64,000 nucleotides of DNA from Pseudomonas sp. MPC6 (GCF_006094435.1 NZ_CP034783.1:6041001-6105000); one strand, 5' to 3'. Positions 39,749 through 50,565 are shown, counted from the first letter of the stretch. A program made the numbers and translations. Notes: a model not told the origin generated them from the letters alone.

Positions 39749-40552
39749 TTAAACAAAGCGGAAGGAAATGCTGCCCAGCGGACCGTAGTCAGCGTGGATG
39801 TGGTCACCCGCAACGCAGCCAATCGGACGGGTAAAGGAACCTGCCAACACCACCTGCCCTGCTTCCAGGCTCTCGCCGTAAGCTGCGAGTTTGTTGGCAA
39901 GCCATGCCACACCGGTCGCGGGGTGGTTCAGCACGGCCGCTGACACACCGGATTCTTCGATCACGGCGTTTTTGTACAACAGTGCGCTGACCCAGCGCAG
40001 ATCGACGGCATCGGGTTTGACCGGGCGACCTCCGAGGACGATGCCAGCGTTAGCCGCGTTGTCGGAGATGGTGTCAAACACCTTGCGCGGTGCTTTGGTG
40101 TGGCGATCGAACTGCTCGATACGCGAGTCGATGATTTCCAGCGCCGGAACCACATAGTCAGTGGCAGCCAGCACGTCGAACATGGTCAGATTCGGACCTT
40201 TCAGCGGCTTGGCCAGGATAAAGGCGAGCTCCACTTCAACCCGCGGGGCAATAAAACGCGAAACGGGAATGTCGCTACCTTGGGAGAAGAACATGTCATC
40301 CAGCAGAGTGCCAAAATCCGGTTCGCTGATCTGGCTACTGATCTGCATGGCACGCGAGGTCAGACCGATTTTGTGGCCTTTGATCACGCGGCCTTCAGCT
40401 AACTTGAGTTTGACCCACTCACGGGAGATGGCATAACCGTCTTCGACGGTCATCTCCGGGAAACGCTTGGAGAAGTGTTCGATTTGCACGCGGCTTTGCT
40501 CGGCACGGTGCAGCTCGGAGGCCAGTTCGATAATCAGTGCTGGATTCAACAT
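39749..40552 (-). CDS. HpaH-like 2-oxo-hept-ene-dioate hydratase
   Basis: 267 aa of the fumarylacetoacetase-fold hydratase family (HpaH/MhpD/XylJ). Visible motifs: [36 protein letters not shown] (metal-binding Glu), [22 protein letters not shown]. It is closer to the HpaH pattern than the cluster's own MhpD at 47770, in keeping with the HpaI-type aldolase next to it. Hydrates a dienoate before retro-aldol cleavage. Confidence 0.88.
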   Translation of the reverse strand: MLNPALIIELASELHRAEQSRVQIEHFSKRFPEMTVEDGYAISREWVKLKLAEGRVIKGHKIGLTSRAMQISSQISEPDFGTLLDDMFFSQGSDIPVSRFIAPRVEVELAFILAKPLKGPNLTMFDVLAATDYVVPALEIIDSRIEQFDRHTKAPRKVFDTISDNAANAGIVLGGRPVKPDAVDLRWVSALLYKNAVIEESGVSAAVLNHPATGVAWLANKLAAYGESLEAGQVVLAGSFTRPIGCVAGDHIHADYGPLGSISFRFV

Positions 40553-40599
40553 GGTTCTTATCCTTATTACGCCCGCAACTCGGTGGGGGCGGGAAATAA

Positions 40600-41463
40600 T
40601 CAGGCTGTTAAAAATGCGATTACAGCGCTATGGAAGGCTTCAGGCTGCTCGAAGTGCGCCCAAATACGGCATTCAGGGATTTCTACCAGCGAGGCGTTCG
40701 GCGCGATCTCGGCGATCTTTCGCGCATTGTCGACAAACATGTGCTGGATGCTTGACGCTGCGATAACCAGTATCGGGGTTTGCAGAGCGCGCCACTCGTC
40801 GTGGCTCAAGAACTGCTCCGGTTGCGCCGAGGACATCATGTTGGCCATGCGGGTTTTCAGATTGTCGCCTTGGTAGCACTCCAAACGCGTGCTGACCATA
40901 TCGGGCATGAGGCTTTTTTCTGGATTGAAATACAGCGCCGAAACGATCTTCTCGACGTTTTCCCAAGTAAGGCTTTCAGTAGCAGCACCACGGCGCTCTT
41001 TCACCCCGGAGATAAACTGGCCGACTTCGGCCTCATTCACCACAATGGCGCCCGGAGACACCATCACGACTTTCTCCACCCTTTCCGGAAAGTGATGAGC
41101 CAGGTGAATGGCAATCGCCGACCCCAAGGCCACACCGATGAAACTGGCACGCTCGATCTGCATGGCATCCATGAAATTGCGCACGTGATGGCGGTATACG
41201 CTTGGGGTGTAGGGGTAATCCGGTGCTTCGCTCAGACCATTGCCCATCATGTCCAAGGCGATCACTCGGAAGTGCTCAGCCAGCGGCGCTATGTTGGCGC
41301 AGAAATACTCCAGGCTGCCGGTAGCACCGTGCAACAGGATGAGTGCCGGGGCGTCTGGCTTGCCAGCTTCCAGATAACGCGTACTGACGCCATCGACGTC
41401 GATCCATGCCAAGCGATGCGGTGTGCGGAACAGGTGTTTCCAGATGCTTTGGTAATCCGTCAT
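40600..41463 (-). CDS. MhpC-like alpha/beta-hydrolase with a lost catalytic triad
   Basis: 287 aa with a full alpha/beta-hydrolase fold ([14 protein letters not shown] oxyanion region, [14 protein letters not shown]). The nucleophile elbow is GVALG, with Ala112 (GCC codon, 41128-41130) in place of Ser. The histidine block reads CRIWAHFEQ where the neighbour at 42104 has CDHWAQFEQ. So both catalytic Ser and His are gone while the frame is open and conserved. It overlaps the VOC gene (ATGA). Likely non-hydrolytic: a scaffold, a binding protein or a new chemistry. Confidence 0.85.
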   Translation of the reverse strand: MTDYQSIWKHLFRTPHRLAWIDVDGVSTRYLEAGKPDAPALILLHGATGSLEYFCANIAPLAEHFRVIALDMMGNGLSEAPDYPYTPSVYRHHVRNFMDAMQIERASFIGVALGSAIAIHLAHHFPERVEKVVMVSPGAIVVNEAEVGQFISGVKERRGAATESLTWENVEKIVSALYFNPEKSLMPDMVSTRLECYQGDNLKTRMANMMSSAQPEQFLSHDEWRALQTPILVIAASSIQHMFVDNARKIAEIAPNASLVEIPECRIWAHFEQPEAFHSAVIAFLTA

Positions 41464-42035
41464 TTTTTATTCTCATTCACCATCGGCACACTTCGCGCAT
41501 TCAAGCTCGCCAGCATTTCACTGGACCACTCGGAACGTAGTCGTGTACCCGGCGTTTCCTGGATAAGGGCCTGGGTTTTGGCAAAAAGGATCGCGGCCTC
41601 ATCGGTCAATAAATCCAGCGACCACCAGGTCGGCTGGCTAACATGCCAAGGCGTTGGGCAATAGAGTTCCAGCCGGTTGCCTTCTGGATCGGCAACATAA
41701 AAGCTCCATGCGTTGCCATGATCCTTCTGTTCAATAATCGTCACGTCAGCGGCGTGCATTTCCCGCGCAAGCAAGACCAACTGCTCCAGGCTGTCGATGC
41801 GGAACGACACCTGGTTAAAGGCCGACAACGCTGTATTTCGACCACTGATGAGCGCGATCTGATGGTGCTCATCGGCGTCTATCGTCAGGTAAACCACCTG
41901 AGCACCGGATGAAGCGATTCCGTGGTCGGAGATCAACATGCCGAACCAACGTTGATAAAAAGGCACGATCAGGTCTAGTCGGTAACAGTAGATACCCACA
42001 TGAGTCAGGCGGGGCCGTGTATTCCATTGGCTCAC
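41460..42035 (-). CDS. VOC-family single-domain protein A (possible extradiol dioxygenase)
   Basis: 191 aa, one VOC module pair. The three metal ligands of type I extradiol dioxygenases are in place: H12 (THVGIYCY), H58 (DEHHQIAL) and E123 (EGNRLELYCPTPW). Half the length of BphC-type enzymes, so a small class I ring-cleavage enzyme or an isomerase/epimerase are both possible. Translationally coupled (ATGA) to the pseudo-hydrolase downstream. Related to the VOC gene at 55636 (shared DEHHQI, QKDHGN and PTWW motifs). Confidence 0.82.
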   Translation of the reverse strand: MSQWNTRPRLTHVGIYCYRLDLIVPFYQRWFGMLISDHGIASSGAQVVYLTIDADEHHQIALISGRNTALSAFNQVSFRIDSLEQLVLLAREMHAADVTIIEQKDHGNAWSFYVADPEGNRLELYCPTPWHVSQPTWWSLDLLTDEAAILFAKTQALIQETPGTRLRSEWSSEMLASLNARSVPMVNENKK

Positions 42036-42103
42036 TGGGTGTGTCCTAAATCAGGTAAATAAATGCCACGCTGGCACAACTCGGGCAAGCAAACGACGAC
42101 TGA

Positions 42104-42964
42104 TCAGGCCAGCAAGAATTCAATACTGATCTTATTGAACGCCTCAGGCTGTTCGAATTGTGCCCAGTGATCACAGCCCTGCATTTCCACCAAGGTGACG
42201 TTAGGTGCGGTCTCTGCAATAGCGTATGCATTGCGCAGGAACATATTCGGCGCTTCGACTGCGGCGATGCTCAGAATGGGCAATTGCAGAGCTCGCCACT
42301 GTTCAATGGACAGATCCTGGCCACCGAGGCAGAAGGCCAGCAGATGAGGCATGGCGGCCTGCATACGGGGGTCTTGGTAGATGTCCAGACGAATACCGAT
42401 CAGGTCGTCGATCAAGTCGTCCGGCTTGAGCATCAACCCACCCATGGCGGCACGCACGGTTTCCCACGTTGGACTGCTAGCGGCCACGCTGCGGCGCTTA
42501 CGTACGCCTTCAGCCACACGGCGCTCTTCTTCGGCATCAACAATTATTCCGGCCGGAGCGACCATGACGAGTTTCTCAATGAGCTCCGGATATGTTTGTG
42601 CAACGGCTGCACCCACCCAAGACCCCAACGACACCCCCACAATGGAGGCACGGCCGATGCCTTTGGCCTGCATAAAACCTTCTACATGTGCGGCGTAGTG
42701 TTCGATCAGGTAATCATGGTCAGGCTTGTCAGTGGCCCCGCAGCCCAACATATCAATCCCAAACACATGGAAATGCTCGGCATAGGCTTGATAGTTGGCG
42801 CAAAAATTTTCCAGGCTGCCGGCAGTGCCATGCAGCAGAATCAATACCGGAGCACCTGCCTTACCTGCTTCCAGATAACGGGTGCCGACCCCATTGACAT
42901 CAACCCAATCCAGACGATGAGGGGTTCGAAACAGGTATTTCCAAACGCTTTTATAATTATTCAT
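42104..42964 (-). CDS. MhpC-like alpha/beta-hydrolase (meta-cleavage product type)
   Basis: 286 aa from the ATG at 42964 ([20 protein letters not shown]). Nucleophile elbow GVSLG and catalytic His in GCDHWAQFEQ are intact. The acid residue is not obvious; AAVEAPN offers a Glu where MhpC has Asp. Probably a C-C bond hydrolase acting on a ring-cleavage product. First gene of the leftward operon, behind a GTGCAC palindrome and a TTGCTT/TACTGT promoter. Confidence 0.88.
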   Translation of the reverse strand: MNNYKSVWKYLFRTPHRLDWVDVNGVGTRYLEAGKAGAPVLILLHGTAGSLENFCANYQAYAEHFHVFGIDMLGCGATDKPDHDYLIEHYAAHVEGFMQAKGIGRASIVGVSLGSWVGAAVAQTYPELIEKLVMVAPAGIIVDAEEERRVAEGVRKRRSVAASSPTWETVRAAMGGLMLKPDDLIDDLIGIRLDIYQDPRMQAAMPHLLAFCLGGQDLSIEQWRALQLPILSIAAVEAPNMFLRNAYAIAETAPNVTLVEMQGCDHWAQFEQPEAFNKISIEFLLA

Positions 42965-43054
42965 TCTGCACCTTGAGAGGAGCGGGCTAACCATTTTCTT
43001 GGAGTGGAAACGGCCTCGTTAGATCGAGACAAGTACCACTGAAACCAGGCTTCA

Positions 43055-43084
43055 ACAGTAGCCAATCGCGGTTTGCAGAAGCAA
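43055..43084 (-). promoter_or_regulatory. Promoter of the leftward catabolic operon
   Basis: On the minus strand TTGCTT (43084-43079), an 18-nt spacer and TACTGT (43060-43055). The -35 begins 25 nt from the centre of the palindrome at 43102-43116, the same geometry as at three other sites in the cluster. Confidence 0.55.
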
Positions 43085-43101
43085 CGGAAAACGACAATGT
43101 C

Positions 43102-43116
43102 GTGCACTAAGTGCAC
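43102..43116. promoter_or_regulatory. IclR-type operator copy 1
   Basis: GTGCACTAAGTGCAC, a perfect GTGCAC/GTGCAC palindrome between the IclR gene and the hydrolase operon. The predicted position is about -61 relative to transcription, typical of an activator site. Confidence 0.75.
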
Positions 43117-43124
43117 ACAGGGTC

Positions 43125-43955
43125 TTAGGGAGCCAAGATCAAAGCCGACGGGTCACCCGCCTCAAACTGCCTCCAGCGCGTTTCGATCTGGTCAACGGTT
43201 TCACGCATCATGGGTAAATAGCGCTTTGCTGCCTCCTGAATAGGCATGGCTTTGGCGATGTAGACCAGACCGAGACAGCCCAAGAGATGTTCCTGGTTGT
43301 GAATGGGCAGAGCGATAGCCGCAATACGATTTTCTACCCGCCAGTGTGCGTAGTTTTCCCCGTATCCCGCCTTTCGCGTGTGATCCATCAACCGGTTGAT
43401 ATAGCTGCGGTCTCTGGCCAACGCGCCCTCCTCATCGTCGCGCGCGGCCAAGAGTTTCAGAATATTTTCGCGTTCTTCATCCGGACAAAAGGCCAGATAA
43501 GCCCGACCCACGGAGGTATGAAGCATTGGCAGTCGACGCCCGACCATCGCACTGTGAAACGACAGTCGACTAAATTTATGAGTGGTTTCGCGTATCAGCA
43601 TGGCGTCACCGTCCAGGGTGCATAAGTCAGTAGGCCAGAGCACCTTCTGCAAAAGATTACCCAGCAGCGGCGCCGCCAACGCCGAGATCCACTGCTCATC
43701 ACGAAAACCTTCGCTCAGCTCACGCACCCTCAATGTCAGCTGGTAAAGACTACTGTCTGAGCTGTTGCGCTGTATGTAGCCCTCTTGCTGAAGGGTTTCC
43801 AGCAATCGGCGCACAGTCGTGCGGTGCAAACCACTCTGCTGTGACAGTTGATTAATGCTCAATTCACCGCCGCTGTGGCTCAGCGTATTGATTAACGCCA
43901 GTCCACGGATAAGCCCGCGTACCGCCTTGTATTCCGTTTCTTTTTCTTGGGTCAT
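43125..43955 (-). CDS. IclR-family regulator of the aromatic cluster (MhpR-like)
   Basis: 276 aa. N-terminal winged helix (LALINTLSHSGGELSINQLSQQSGLHRTTVRRLLETLQ) and a C-terminal GAF-like effector domain (RLPMLHTSVGRAYLAFCPDEER, IAALPIHNQEHLLGCLGLVYI region). It lies between the two divergent catabolic operons, like MhpR in E. coli, and the GTGCAC palindromes flank it on both sides. Most likely an activator responding to a hydroxyphenylpropionate-type effector and controlling at least four promoters. Confidence 0.88.
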   Translation of the reverse strand: MTQEKETEYKAVRGLIRGLALINTLSHSGGELSINQLSQQSGLHRTTVRRLLETLQQEGYIQRNSSDSSLYQLTLRVRELSEGFRDEQWISALAAPLLGNLLQKVLWPTDLCTLDGDAMLIRETTHKFSRLSFHSAMVGRRLPMLHTSVGRAYLAFCPDEERENILKLLAARDDEEGALARDRSYINRLMDHTRKAGYGENYAHWRVENRIAAIALPIHNQEHLLGCLGLVYIAKAMPIQEAAKRYLPMMRETVDQIETRWRQFEAGDPSALILAP

Positions 43956-43978
43956 GGAATTTACGGCCTCATGCTGAT

Positions 43979-43993
43979 GTGCACTCAGTGCAC
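43979..43993. promoter_or_regulatory. IclR-type operator copy 2
   Basis: GTGCACTCAGTGCAC upstream of both the IclR gene and mhpA. Its centre is 25 nt before the mhpA -35 element. My recollection is that the E. coli MhpR operator has a similar GTGCAC core; this needs checking. Confidence 0.75.
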
Positions 43994-44010
43994 ACGAAAT
44001 AGCTTTCCCA

Positions 44011-44040
44011 TTGCTGGCAGTTTTTTCTTATTCCTATACT
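44011..44040 (+). promoter_or_regulatory. mhpA operon promoter
   Basis: TTGCTG, an 18-nt spacer and TATACT, followed about 165 nt later by the mhpA ATG. The -35 is weak and the -10 good, as expected for an activator-dependent promoter. Confidence 0.55.
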
Positions 44041-44135
44041 CGATCACACAAAAAAACAACGGCAATCGTTAATTGACGCGGTGTTTTATTTAAAACGCGC
44101 AGCACTTGCAGCTATGGGGTTAACACCTGAATCAG

Positions 44136-44150
44136 GTGCAAGGAGTGCAC
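44136..44150. promoter_or_regulatory. Imperfect operator-like sequence in the mhpA leader
   Basis: GTGCAAGGAGTGCAC matches the cluster palindrome in its outer GTGCA/TGCAC parts but not in the centre. It lies downstream of the predicted start site, so it would be an auxiliary site if real. Confidence 0.35.
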
Positions 44151-44205
44151 AAGCTAGCGGCCTAAATCCCGGCGGAGCTTAATTTCAAGATGGCGGAGAC
44201 CACAC

Positions 44206-45879
44206 ATGACAACAACACCCAACGAAACTACCGCTCACGCGCAAACCATCGACTACCAAGCCGATGTCGTTGTGATAGGGGCTGGCCCCGTTGGCTTGGC
44301 TATCAGCAATTACCTTGGTCAAATGGGTGTTGAAGTCCTGGTGATCGAAAAGCTCGACAGCTTGATCGACTACCCGCGCGCCATTGGTATCGACGATGAG
44401 TCGTTGCGTACCATCCAGGCGTTCGGCCTGGTCGATCAGGTGCTGCCGCACACTACGCCTTGGCACGCGATGCGCTTCCTGACCCCTAAAGGCCGTTGCT
44501 TCGCCGACATACAACCGATGACAGAGGAGTTCGGCTGGTCGCGCCGCAACGCCTTCATTCAGCCGCAAGTAGACGGCGTCATGTTCAAAGGCCTGCAGCG
44601 CTTTGCCAACGTGCGCACACTGTTCTCCCGCGACCTGATCGATTTCAGCCAAACCGGTGATGGCGTCAGCCTGCGCATGAAAAAAGCCGACGGTAGCGAA
44701 GAAACCGTGCGGGCCGGTTACATGGTCGCTTGCGACGGCGGTAACAGCTACGTACGCCGCACCCTTAACATCAGCTTTGACGGTAAAACGGCGCCGAATC
44801 AGTGGATTGTCGTCGACATTGCCAACGACCCTCTGAGCACGCCCCATATCTACCTGTGCTGCGACCCAGTGCGTCCTTATGTCTCCGCTGCCCTGCCTCA
44901 TGGTGTGCGCCGTTTCGAATTCATGGTCATGCCCGGCGAAACGGAAGCTGAGCTGAGCAAACCGGAGAACATGCGCAAGCTGTTGGCCAAGGTGCTGCCC
45001 AACCCCGATCGCATAGAACTGATCCGCAGCCGCGTCTATACCCACAACGCACGCCTGGCCGGTCAATTCCGTCAGGGGCGGGTGCTGCTGGCTGGCGATG
45101 CCGCGCACATCATGCCGGTATGGCAAGGCCAGGGTTACAACAGCGGGATGCGGGATGCCAGCAACCTGGCCTGGAAGCTCGCGTTGGTCGTTAAAGGACT
45201 GGCAGGGCCAAGCTTGTTGGACACCTATGAAGTGGAACGGCGTGATCACGCAAAAGCGATGATCGATCTTTCTGTACTCGCCGGGCACGTCCTGGCGCCA
45301 CCCAAGCGCTGGCAGGGCACCTTGCGTGACGGCGTGTCGTGGCTGCTCAATTATTTGCCGCCGGTTAAGCGCTACTTCCTGGAAATGCGTTTCAAACCGA
45401 TGCCCAAATACACCAAAGGCGTGGTGGTCAGTGACGAGATCAAAAACTCGCCAGTGGGCCGCATGTTTATTCAGCCAATGGTTGAACTCGAAGACGGCCG
45501 CAAGGTACTGCTTGATGAAGTGATTGGCGCGAACTTCGCAGTGCTGTCTTGGGGCAGCAATCCAAAGTGGGGACTGACGCAAGAGCAAATCGCGGCCTAC
45601 GAGCAACTGGGTACCCGTTTTATCCAGGTTCTGCCTGCCGTCCAACTGAAAGCACAGCGCCCTCGGGTGGAAGGGGTGATCAGTGTCGGCGACTTCAACA
45701 ACAGTCTGAAAACATGGTTCGCACAGTACCCCGCCTCGGTGGTGGTGCTACGTCCTGATCGTTTCATCGCCAGCCTCTGTATCCCGCAGACATTGGGCAA
45801 GGCCAGCACGCTAGTACTGAGCAAGTTAAGCGCCACCCCGGTGGCCGTTAAGAGCCCAGCACAAAGCGAGGTGGCCTGA
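44206..45879 (+). CDS. mhpA: 3-(3-hydroxyphenyl)propionate/3-hydroxycinnamate hydroxylase
   Basis: 557 aa class A flavoprotein monooxygenase. FAD motif GAGPVG (25-30), the DG motif [13 protein letters not shown] and the second FAD motif [21 protein letters not shown] are all present. Converts 3-(3-hydroxyphenyl)propionate to the 2,3-dihydroxy compound with NADH and O2. First gene of mhpABCDFE, 1 nt before mhpB. Confidence 0.94.
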   Translation: MTTTPNETTAHAQTIDYQADVVVIGAGPVGLAISNYLGQMGVEVLVIEKLDSLIDYPRAIGIDDESLRTIQAFGLVDQVLPHTTPWHAMRFLTPKGRCFADIQPMTEEFGWSRRNAFIQPQVDGVMFKGLQRFANVRTLFSRDLIDFSQTGDGVSLRMKKADGSEETVRAGYMVACDGGNSYVRRTLNISFDGKTAPNQWIVVDIANDPLSTPHIYLCCDPVRPYVSAALPHGVRRFEFMVMPGETEAELSKPENMRKLLAKVLPNPDRIELIRSRVYTHNARLAGQFRQGRVLLAGDAAHIMPVWQGQGYNSGMRDASNLAWKLALVVKGLAGPSLLDTYEVERRDHAKAMIDLSVLAGHVLAPPKRWQGTLRDGVSWLLNYLPPVKRYFLEMRFKPMPKYTKGVVVSDEIKNSPVGRMFIQPMVELEDGRKVLLDEVIGANFAVLSWGSNPKWGLTQEQIAAYEQLGTRFIQVLPAVQLKAQRPRVEGVISVGDFNNSLKTWFAQYPASVVVLRPDRFIASLCIPQTLGKASTLVLSKLSATPVAVKSPAQSEVA

Positions 45880-45880
45880 C

Positions 45881-46822
45881 ATGACTGTGCTGCTGGAGTG
45901 TTTGTCGCACACCCCGCTGGTCGGTCATGTCGACCCGAACCAGGATGTGCTGGATGAGGTCGACGTGGTAGTGAAGGCTGCGCGTGAACGTATCGCCACC
46001 TTCGATCCAGAGCTGGTCATTCTGTTCTCGCCCGATCATTACAATGGCTTTTTCTATGACGTGATGCCGTCGTTTTGCATTGGTATGGGTGCCCACGCCA
46101 TCGGCGATTTCGGCACCCTGGCCGGCAATCTCAACGTGCCCCAAGTGCTGGCCGAGGACTGCGCCAGCTTTGTGCTCGAGTCCGGGGTTGATGCCGCGGT
46201 GTCTTACGATATGCAGCTCGACCACGGCGCGGCACAACCGCTGGAGTTTTTCTTTGGTGCGCTAAATAAATGCCCGGTGATCCCGGTGTTTATCAACTCG
46301 GTCGCCGTTCCGCTACCTAGCTTCCAGCGCGCACGCCTGCTCGGCCAGGCGATTGGCCAGTGGGCGAGCACTCTGAACCAACGGGTATTGATCATCGGTT
46401 CGGGCGGGCTGTCGCATCAACCTCCGGTGCCTGAGTTGGCCACCGCCAATGCCCATATGGCCGATCGCCTGAAGGGCAGCGGCCGTGTCCTTCCGGAGGA
46501 TGAACGTGAAGCGCGCACCCAGCGGGTGATTCAAGCGGCACGGCGTTTTGTCGAAGATCAGAACTCGCTGCACCCGCTCAACCCCGAGTGGGATCAGCAG
46601 TTCCTTGACACGTTGAGCCGCGGCGAACTGGCCGAGCTCGATAGTGTGAGTAACGCTCACCTCTCGGCCCTGGCCGGCAAGTCCACTCACGAAGTCAAAA
46701 CCTGGGTCGCCGCGTTCTCCGCCCTTCAAGCCTTTGGCCCTTACGAGGCCAGCAACCGTTATTACCGCGAAATCCCGGAGTGGATCGCCGGCTTTGGCGC
46801 CCTGAGCGCCCGCCTGCGTTAG
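45881..46822 (+). CDS. mhpB: 3-carboxyethylcatechol 2,3-dioxygenase
   Basis: 313 aa LigB-type (class III) extradiol dioxygenase. Family motifs [36 protein letters not shown] and [15 protein letters not shown] supply the active-site histidines. Opens the ring of 2,3-dihydroxyphenylpropionate. Tightly spaced after mhpA. Confidence 0.95.
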   Translation: MTVLLECLSHTPLVGHVDPNQDVLDEVDVVVKAARERIATFDPELVILFSPDHYNGFFYDVMPSFCIGMGAHAIGDFGTLAGNLNVPQVLAEDCASFVLESGVDAAVSYDMQLDHGAAQPLEFFFGALNKCPVIPVFINSVAVPLPSFQRARLLGQAIGQWASTLNQRVLIIGSGGLSHQPPVPELATANAHMADRLKGSGRVLPEDEREARTQRVIQAARRFVEDQNSLHPLNPEWDQQFLDTLSRGELAELDSVSNAHLSALAGKSTHEVKTWVAAFSALQAFGPYEASNRYYREIPEWIAGFGALSARLR

Positions 46823-46861
46823 GACCCACCGGTTTACGCATCCCATTTAGAGGACACTTTG

Positions 46862-47719
46862 ATGAGCCGCTTCAACGAAGAAAACACCAGCCATTTCGTT
46901 AACATTGAAGACGCAGGCCGCACGCTAAACATCCATTACAACGATATCGGCGACGGTAACAACGTGGTGGTCATGCTGCACGGCTCTGGCCCCGGCGCCA
47001 CCGGCTGGGCCAATTTCAACCGCAACATCGATCCACTGATCGACGCCGGTTTTCGCGTATTGCTGATCAACTGCCCGGGCTGGGGCAAGACCGACACGGT
47101 CGTCTGCGCCGAGTCGCGCTCCGAGCTCAACGGCCGCGTGGTCAAGGCCGTGATCGACCAACTGGGCATCAACAAGATCTCCCTGCTCGGCAACTCCATG
47201 GGCGGCCACAGCGCCGTGGCCTTTGCCTTGGCCAACCCGGACAACGTCGACAAGCTGGTCCTGATGGGCGGCGGCACCGGCGGCGTGAGCTCGTTCGTGC
47301 CGATGCCGACCGAAGGCATCAAGCTGATCGGCGCGCTGTACCGAGAACCGACGCTGGAAAACCTCAAGCGCATGATGAACGTGTTCGTCTACGACGCCAG
47401 CGACCTGACCGAAGACCTGATGCAAGCGCGCCTGACCAACCTGCTGGCTCGCCCGGACCATCTGGAAAACTTCGTCAAGAGCCTCCAGGCGCATCCCAAG
47501 CAGTTCCCCGACCAGAGCGCGCGCCTGGATGAAATCAACGCCGAAACCCTGATCGTTTGGGGCCGTAACGACCGCTTTGTACCGGTCGATACAGGCTATC
47601 GCTTGAACGCCGGCATCCTCAATTCGCAACTGCACGTGTTCAACAAATGTGGTCACTGGGCGCAGTGGGAGCACGCCGAGAAGTTCAACCGCCTGGTGCT
47701 CGACTTCCTGACCCACTAA
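46862..47719 (+). CDS. mhpC: 2-hydroxy-6-oxonona-2,4-dienedioate hydrolase
   Basis: 285 aa from the ATG at 46862 (a TTG one codon upstream is also in frame). Triad visible: Ser in [12 protein letters not shown], Asp in [11 protein letters not shown], His in [15 protein letters not shown] hydrolase releasing succinate and 2-hydroxypenta-2,4-dienoate. Its intact triad contrasts with the degenerate paralog at 40600. Confidence 0.95.
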   Translation: MSRFNEENTSHFVNIEDAGRTLNIHYNDIGDGNNVVVMLHGSGPGATGWANFNRNIDPLIDAGFRVLLINCPGWGKTDTVVCAESRSELNGRVVKAVIDQLGINKISLLGNSMGGHSAVAFALANPDNVDKLVLMGGGTGGVSSFVPMPTEGIKLIGALYREPTLENLKRMMNVFVYDASDLTEDLMQARLTNLLARPDHLENFVKSLQAHPKQFPDQSARLDEINAETLIVWGRNDRFVPVDTGYRLNAGILNSQLHVFNKCGHWAQWEHAEKFNRLVLDFLTH

Positions 47720-47769
47720 TCCATAAGTTGTCGGCCTGACAGGCTTCTCGTCAGGCCTCCGAGGTGAAC

Positions 47770-48564
47770 ATGAGCGTATCGAAAAAAACCATAGAATCAC
47801 TCGCCGCGGCCCTTCGCAGCGCCGAAGCCAGCGGCTTGGGCATTGCTCCGCTGCGTGAAGAGATTGGTATTGAGTCGGCGGATGCCGCTTACGCCATTCA
47901 GCGCTTGAACGTGGCGGTGGCACAAGCCGAGGGACGCCGCATCGTCGGCCGAAAGATCGGCCTGACCAACAAGAAAGTCCAGGCTCAACTGGGTGTGGAT
48001 CAGCCGGACTTCGGCACCTTGTTTGCCGACATGTGCTACGGCGACGGCGATACAGTGCCCTTTGGCCGCGTGATGCAGCCCAAGATCGAAGCGGAAATTG
48101 CTTTGGTTTTGAATAAGGACTTGCCGTCTAGCGACACCACCTTCCTTGACGTACTGGCCGCCACCGGCTGGGTGCTGCCGTCGTTGGAAATTGTCGGTTC
48201 GCGCGTTAAAGACTGGAACATCCGCTTCGTCGACACCGTGGCTGACAACGCCTCCAGCGGCTGCTTTGTGCTCGGTGGCCCGGCGCGGCGACTCGAAGGC
48301 ATCGACCTGCGCAATGCACGCATGAGCATGACCCGTAATGGCGAAGTGGTTTCTGAAGGCACCGGTGCCGAATGCCTGGGCCATCCGTTGAACGCTGCCG
48401 CCTGGTTGGCCTCGACCATGGCACGCCTGGGCACGCCATTGAAGGCCGGAGACGTGATTTTGACCGGCGCCTTGGGCCCGATGGTACCGGTTGCGGCGGG
48501 CGATCATTTTGAAGCCTTGATCAGCGGGATTGGCCAAGTCGCCGTGCAGTTCAACGCTGAGTAA
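47770..48564 (+). CDS. mhpD: 2-keto-4-pentenoate hydratase
   Basis: 264 aa from the ATG at 47770, with a GAGGTG site upstream. Hydratase motifs [37 protein letters not shown] and [14 protein letters not shown]. Makes 4-hydroxy-2-oxovalerate from 2-hydroxypentadienoate. Fourth gene of the mhp operon. Confidence 0.94.
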   Translation: MSVSKKTIESLAAALRSAEASGLGIAPLREEIGIESADAAYAIQRLNVAVAQAEGRRIVGRKIGLTNKKVQAQLGVDQPDFGTLFADMCYGDGDTVPFGRVMQPKIEAEIALVLNKDLPSSDTTFLDVLAATGWVLPSLEIVGSRVKDWNIRFVDTVADNASSGCFVLGGPARRLEGIDLRNARMSMTRNGEVVSEGTGAECLGHPLNAAAWLASTMARLGTPLKAGDVILTGALGPMVPVAAGDHFEALISGIGQVAVQFNAE

Positions 48565-48596
48565 TCAGCATCACGCGAGAACAAGAGAACAACACC

Positions 48597-49532
48597 ATGA
48601 AAAAACTCAAAGTCGCGATCATCGGTCCGGGCAACATCGGTACCGATCTAATGATCAAAGTGATGCGCAACGCCAAGTACCTGGAAATGGGTGCCATGGT
48701 CGGTATCGACCCCAAGTCCGACGGTCTGGCCCGCGCTCAGCGCCTGGGCGTGGCAACCACTGCTGAAGGCGTACAAGGCCTGATCGATTTGCCCGAATTT
48801 GCTGACATCGACTTCGTCTTCGATGCCACCAGCGCTGGCGCACACGTGCAAAACGACGCCTTGCTGCGCGCCGCCAAGCCCGGTATCCGCTTGATCGACC
48901 TGACGCCTGCGGCCATCGGCCCCTATTGCGTGCCAGTGGTTAACCTGGAACAGAACCTGAATCAGTTGAACGTCAACATGGTCACCTGCGGTGGCCAGGC
49001 AACCATCCCGATGGTCGCTGCAGTATCCCGCGTGGCCAAGGTTCACTACGCCGAAATCATCGCCTCGATCGCCTCCAAATCGGCCGGCCCTGGCACGCGT
49101 GCCAACATCGACGAATTCACCGAAACCACCTCCCAGGCGATTGAAGCCGTGGGTGGCGCCGCCAAGGGTAAGGCGATCATCGTCATGAACCCGGCCGAAC
49201 CGCCGCTGATGATGCGCGACACTGTGTTCGTGCTGTCTGAAGCCGCCGATCAGGCGAAGGTTGAAGCCAGCATCGAAGAAATGGCCGCCGCGGTTAAGGC
49301 TTACGTGCCGGGCTATCGCCTCAAGCAAAAAGTGCAGTTTGACGTCATCCCTGAAGACGCGCCGCTGAACATTCCGGGCCACGGCAAGTTCTCGGGCTTG
49401 AAAACCTCGATCTTTCTGGAAGTTGAAGGCGCCGCCCACTACCTGCCTGCTTACGCGGGCAACCTGGACATCATGACCTCTGCCGCGCTGGCTACCGCCG
49501 AGCGTATGGCTATCTCGATGATCAACGGCTGA
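48597..49532 (+). CDS. mhpF: Acetaldehyde dehydrogenase (acylating)
   Basis: 311 aa. NAD-binding [19 protein letters not shown] at the N-terminus and the catalytic Cys in [18 protein letters not shown]. Converts acetaldehyde, channelled from the partner aldolase, to acetyl-CoA. Directly precedes mhpE (10-nt gap), with which it forms the usual complex. Confidence 0.96.
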   Translation: MKKLKVAIIGPGNIGTDLMIKVMRNAKYLEMGAMVGIDPKSDGLARAQRLGVATTAEGVQGLIDLPEFADIDFVFDATSAGAHVQNDALLRAAKPGIRLIDLTPAAIGPYCVPVVNLEQNLNQLNVNMVTCGGQATIPMVAAVSRVAKVHYAEIIASIASKSAGPGTRANIDEFTETTSQAIEAVGGAAKGKAIIVMNPAEPPLMMRDTVFVLSEAADQAKVEASIEEMAAAVKAYVPGYRLKQKVQFDVIPEDAPLNIPGHGKFSGLKTSIFLEVEGAAHYLPAYAGNLDIMTSAALATAERMAISMING

Positions 49533-49542
49533 GAACACGACC

Positions 49543-50565
49543 ATGATTTTTGATCCAAGCAAAAAAATCTACATTTCCGACGTCACCTTGCGCGACGGGA
49601 GCCATGCAGTTCGCCACCAGTATTCGATCCAGAACGTGCAGGACATCGCCCGCGCCCTCGACCAGGCCAACGTGGACTCTATTGAAGTCACTCACGGTGA
49701 TGGTCTGCAAGGTTCAAGCTTCAACTACGGCTTTGGCGCCCACACCGATCTGGAATGGATCGAAGCGGCGGCCGATGTGATTGAAAATGCCAAGATCACC
49801 GTATTGCTGCTGCCCGGTATCGGAACGGTTCATGACCTCAAGGCCGCTTACGACGCTGGCGCTCGCTCCGTGCGCGTGGCCACCCACTGCACCGAAGCCG
49901 ACGTGTCCAGACAGCACATCGAATACGCGCGCTCGCTGGGCATGGACACCGTCGGTTTCCTGATGATGAGTCATATGATCCCGGCCGAACAGCTAGCCGC
50001 CCAAGGCAAGTTGATGGAAAGCTACGGTGCCGAGTGCATCTACATGGCCGACTCCGGTGGCGCTATGAGCATGAACGACATCCGTGACCGCATGCGGGCC
50101 TTCAAGGCCATGCTGAACGCTGAAACACAGACCGGCATGCACGCCCACCACAACTTGAGCCTGGGCGTGGCCAACTCCATTGTCGCGGTCGAGGAAGGCT
50201 GTGACCGTGTCGATGCCAGCCTGGCCGGTATGGGTGCAGGTGCTGGCAACGCGCCCCTGGAAGTATTCATCGCTGCCGCGGAGCGCATGGGCTGGAACCA
50301 CGGCACCGACCTGTATCGCCTGATGGATGCTGCCGACGATCTGGTACGTCCGCTGCAAGACCGCCCGGTAAGGGTTGACCGTGAAACCCTCGGTCTCGGT
50401 TACGCAGGCGTGTACTCCAGCTTCTTGCGTCACGCCGAAATGGCTGCGGCCAAGTACGGCCTCAAGACCCTGGATATCCTGGTTGAACTGGGACGCCGCC
50501 GCATGGTGGGTGGCCAGGAAGACATGATCGTCGACGTGGCGCTGGATCTGCTCAAACAACGTTAA
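49543..50565 (+). CDS. mhpE: 4-hydroxy-2-oxovalerate aldolase
   Basis: 340 aa of the DmpG/HMGL-like family. TIM-barrel start [14 protein letters not shown] (catalytic Arg-Asp) and metal-binding [13 protein letters not shown] are present. Splits 4-hydroxy-2-oxovalerate into pyruvate and acetaldehyde, closing the mhp pathway. Confidence 0.96.
   Translation: MIFDPSKKIYISDVTLRDGSHAVRHQYSIQNVQDIARALDQANVDSIEVTHGDGLQGSSFNYGFGAHTDLEWIEAAADVIENAKITVLLLPGIGTVHDLKAAYDAGARSVRVATHCTEADVSRQHIEYARSLGMDTVGFLMMSHMIPAEQLAAQGKLMESYGAECIYMADSGGAMSMNDIRDRMRAFKAMLNAETQTGMHAHHNLSLGVANSIVAVEEGCDRVDASLAGMGAGAGNAPLEVFIAAAERMGWNHGTDLYRLMDAADDLVRPLQDRPVRVDRETLGLGYAGVYSSFLRHAEMAAAKYGLKTLDILVELGRRRMVGGQEDMIVDVALDLLKQR

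Noticed and set aside
44185..45645. 486-codon minus-strand frame opposite mhpA
   Set aside because: Shadow frame with no domain; mhpA motifs are clear on the plus strand.
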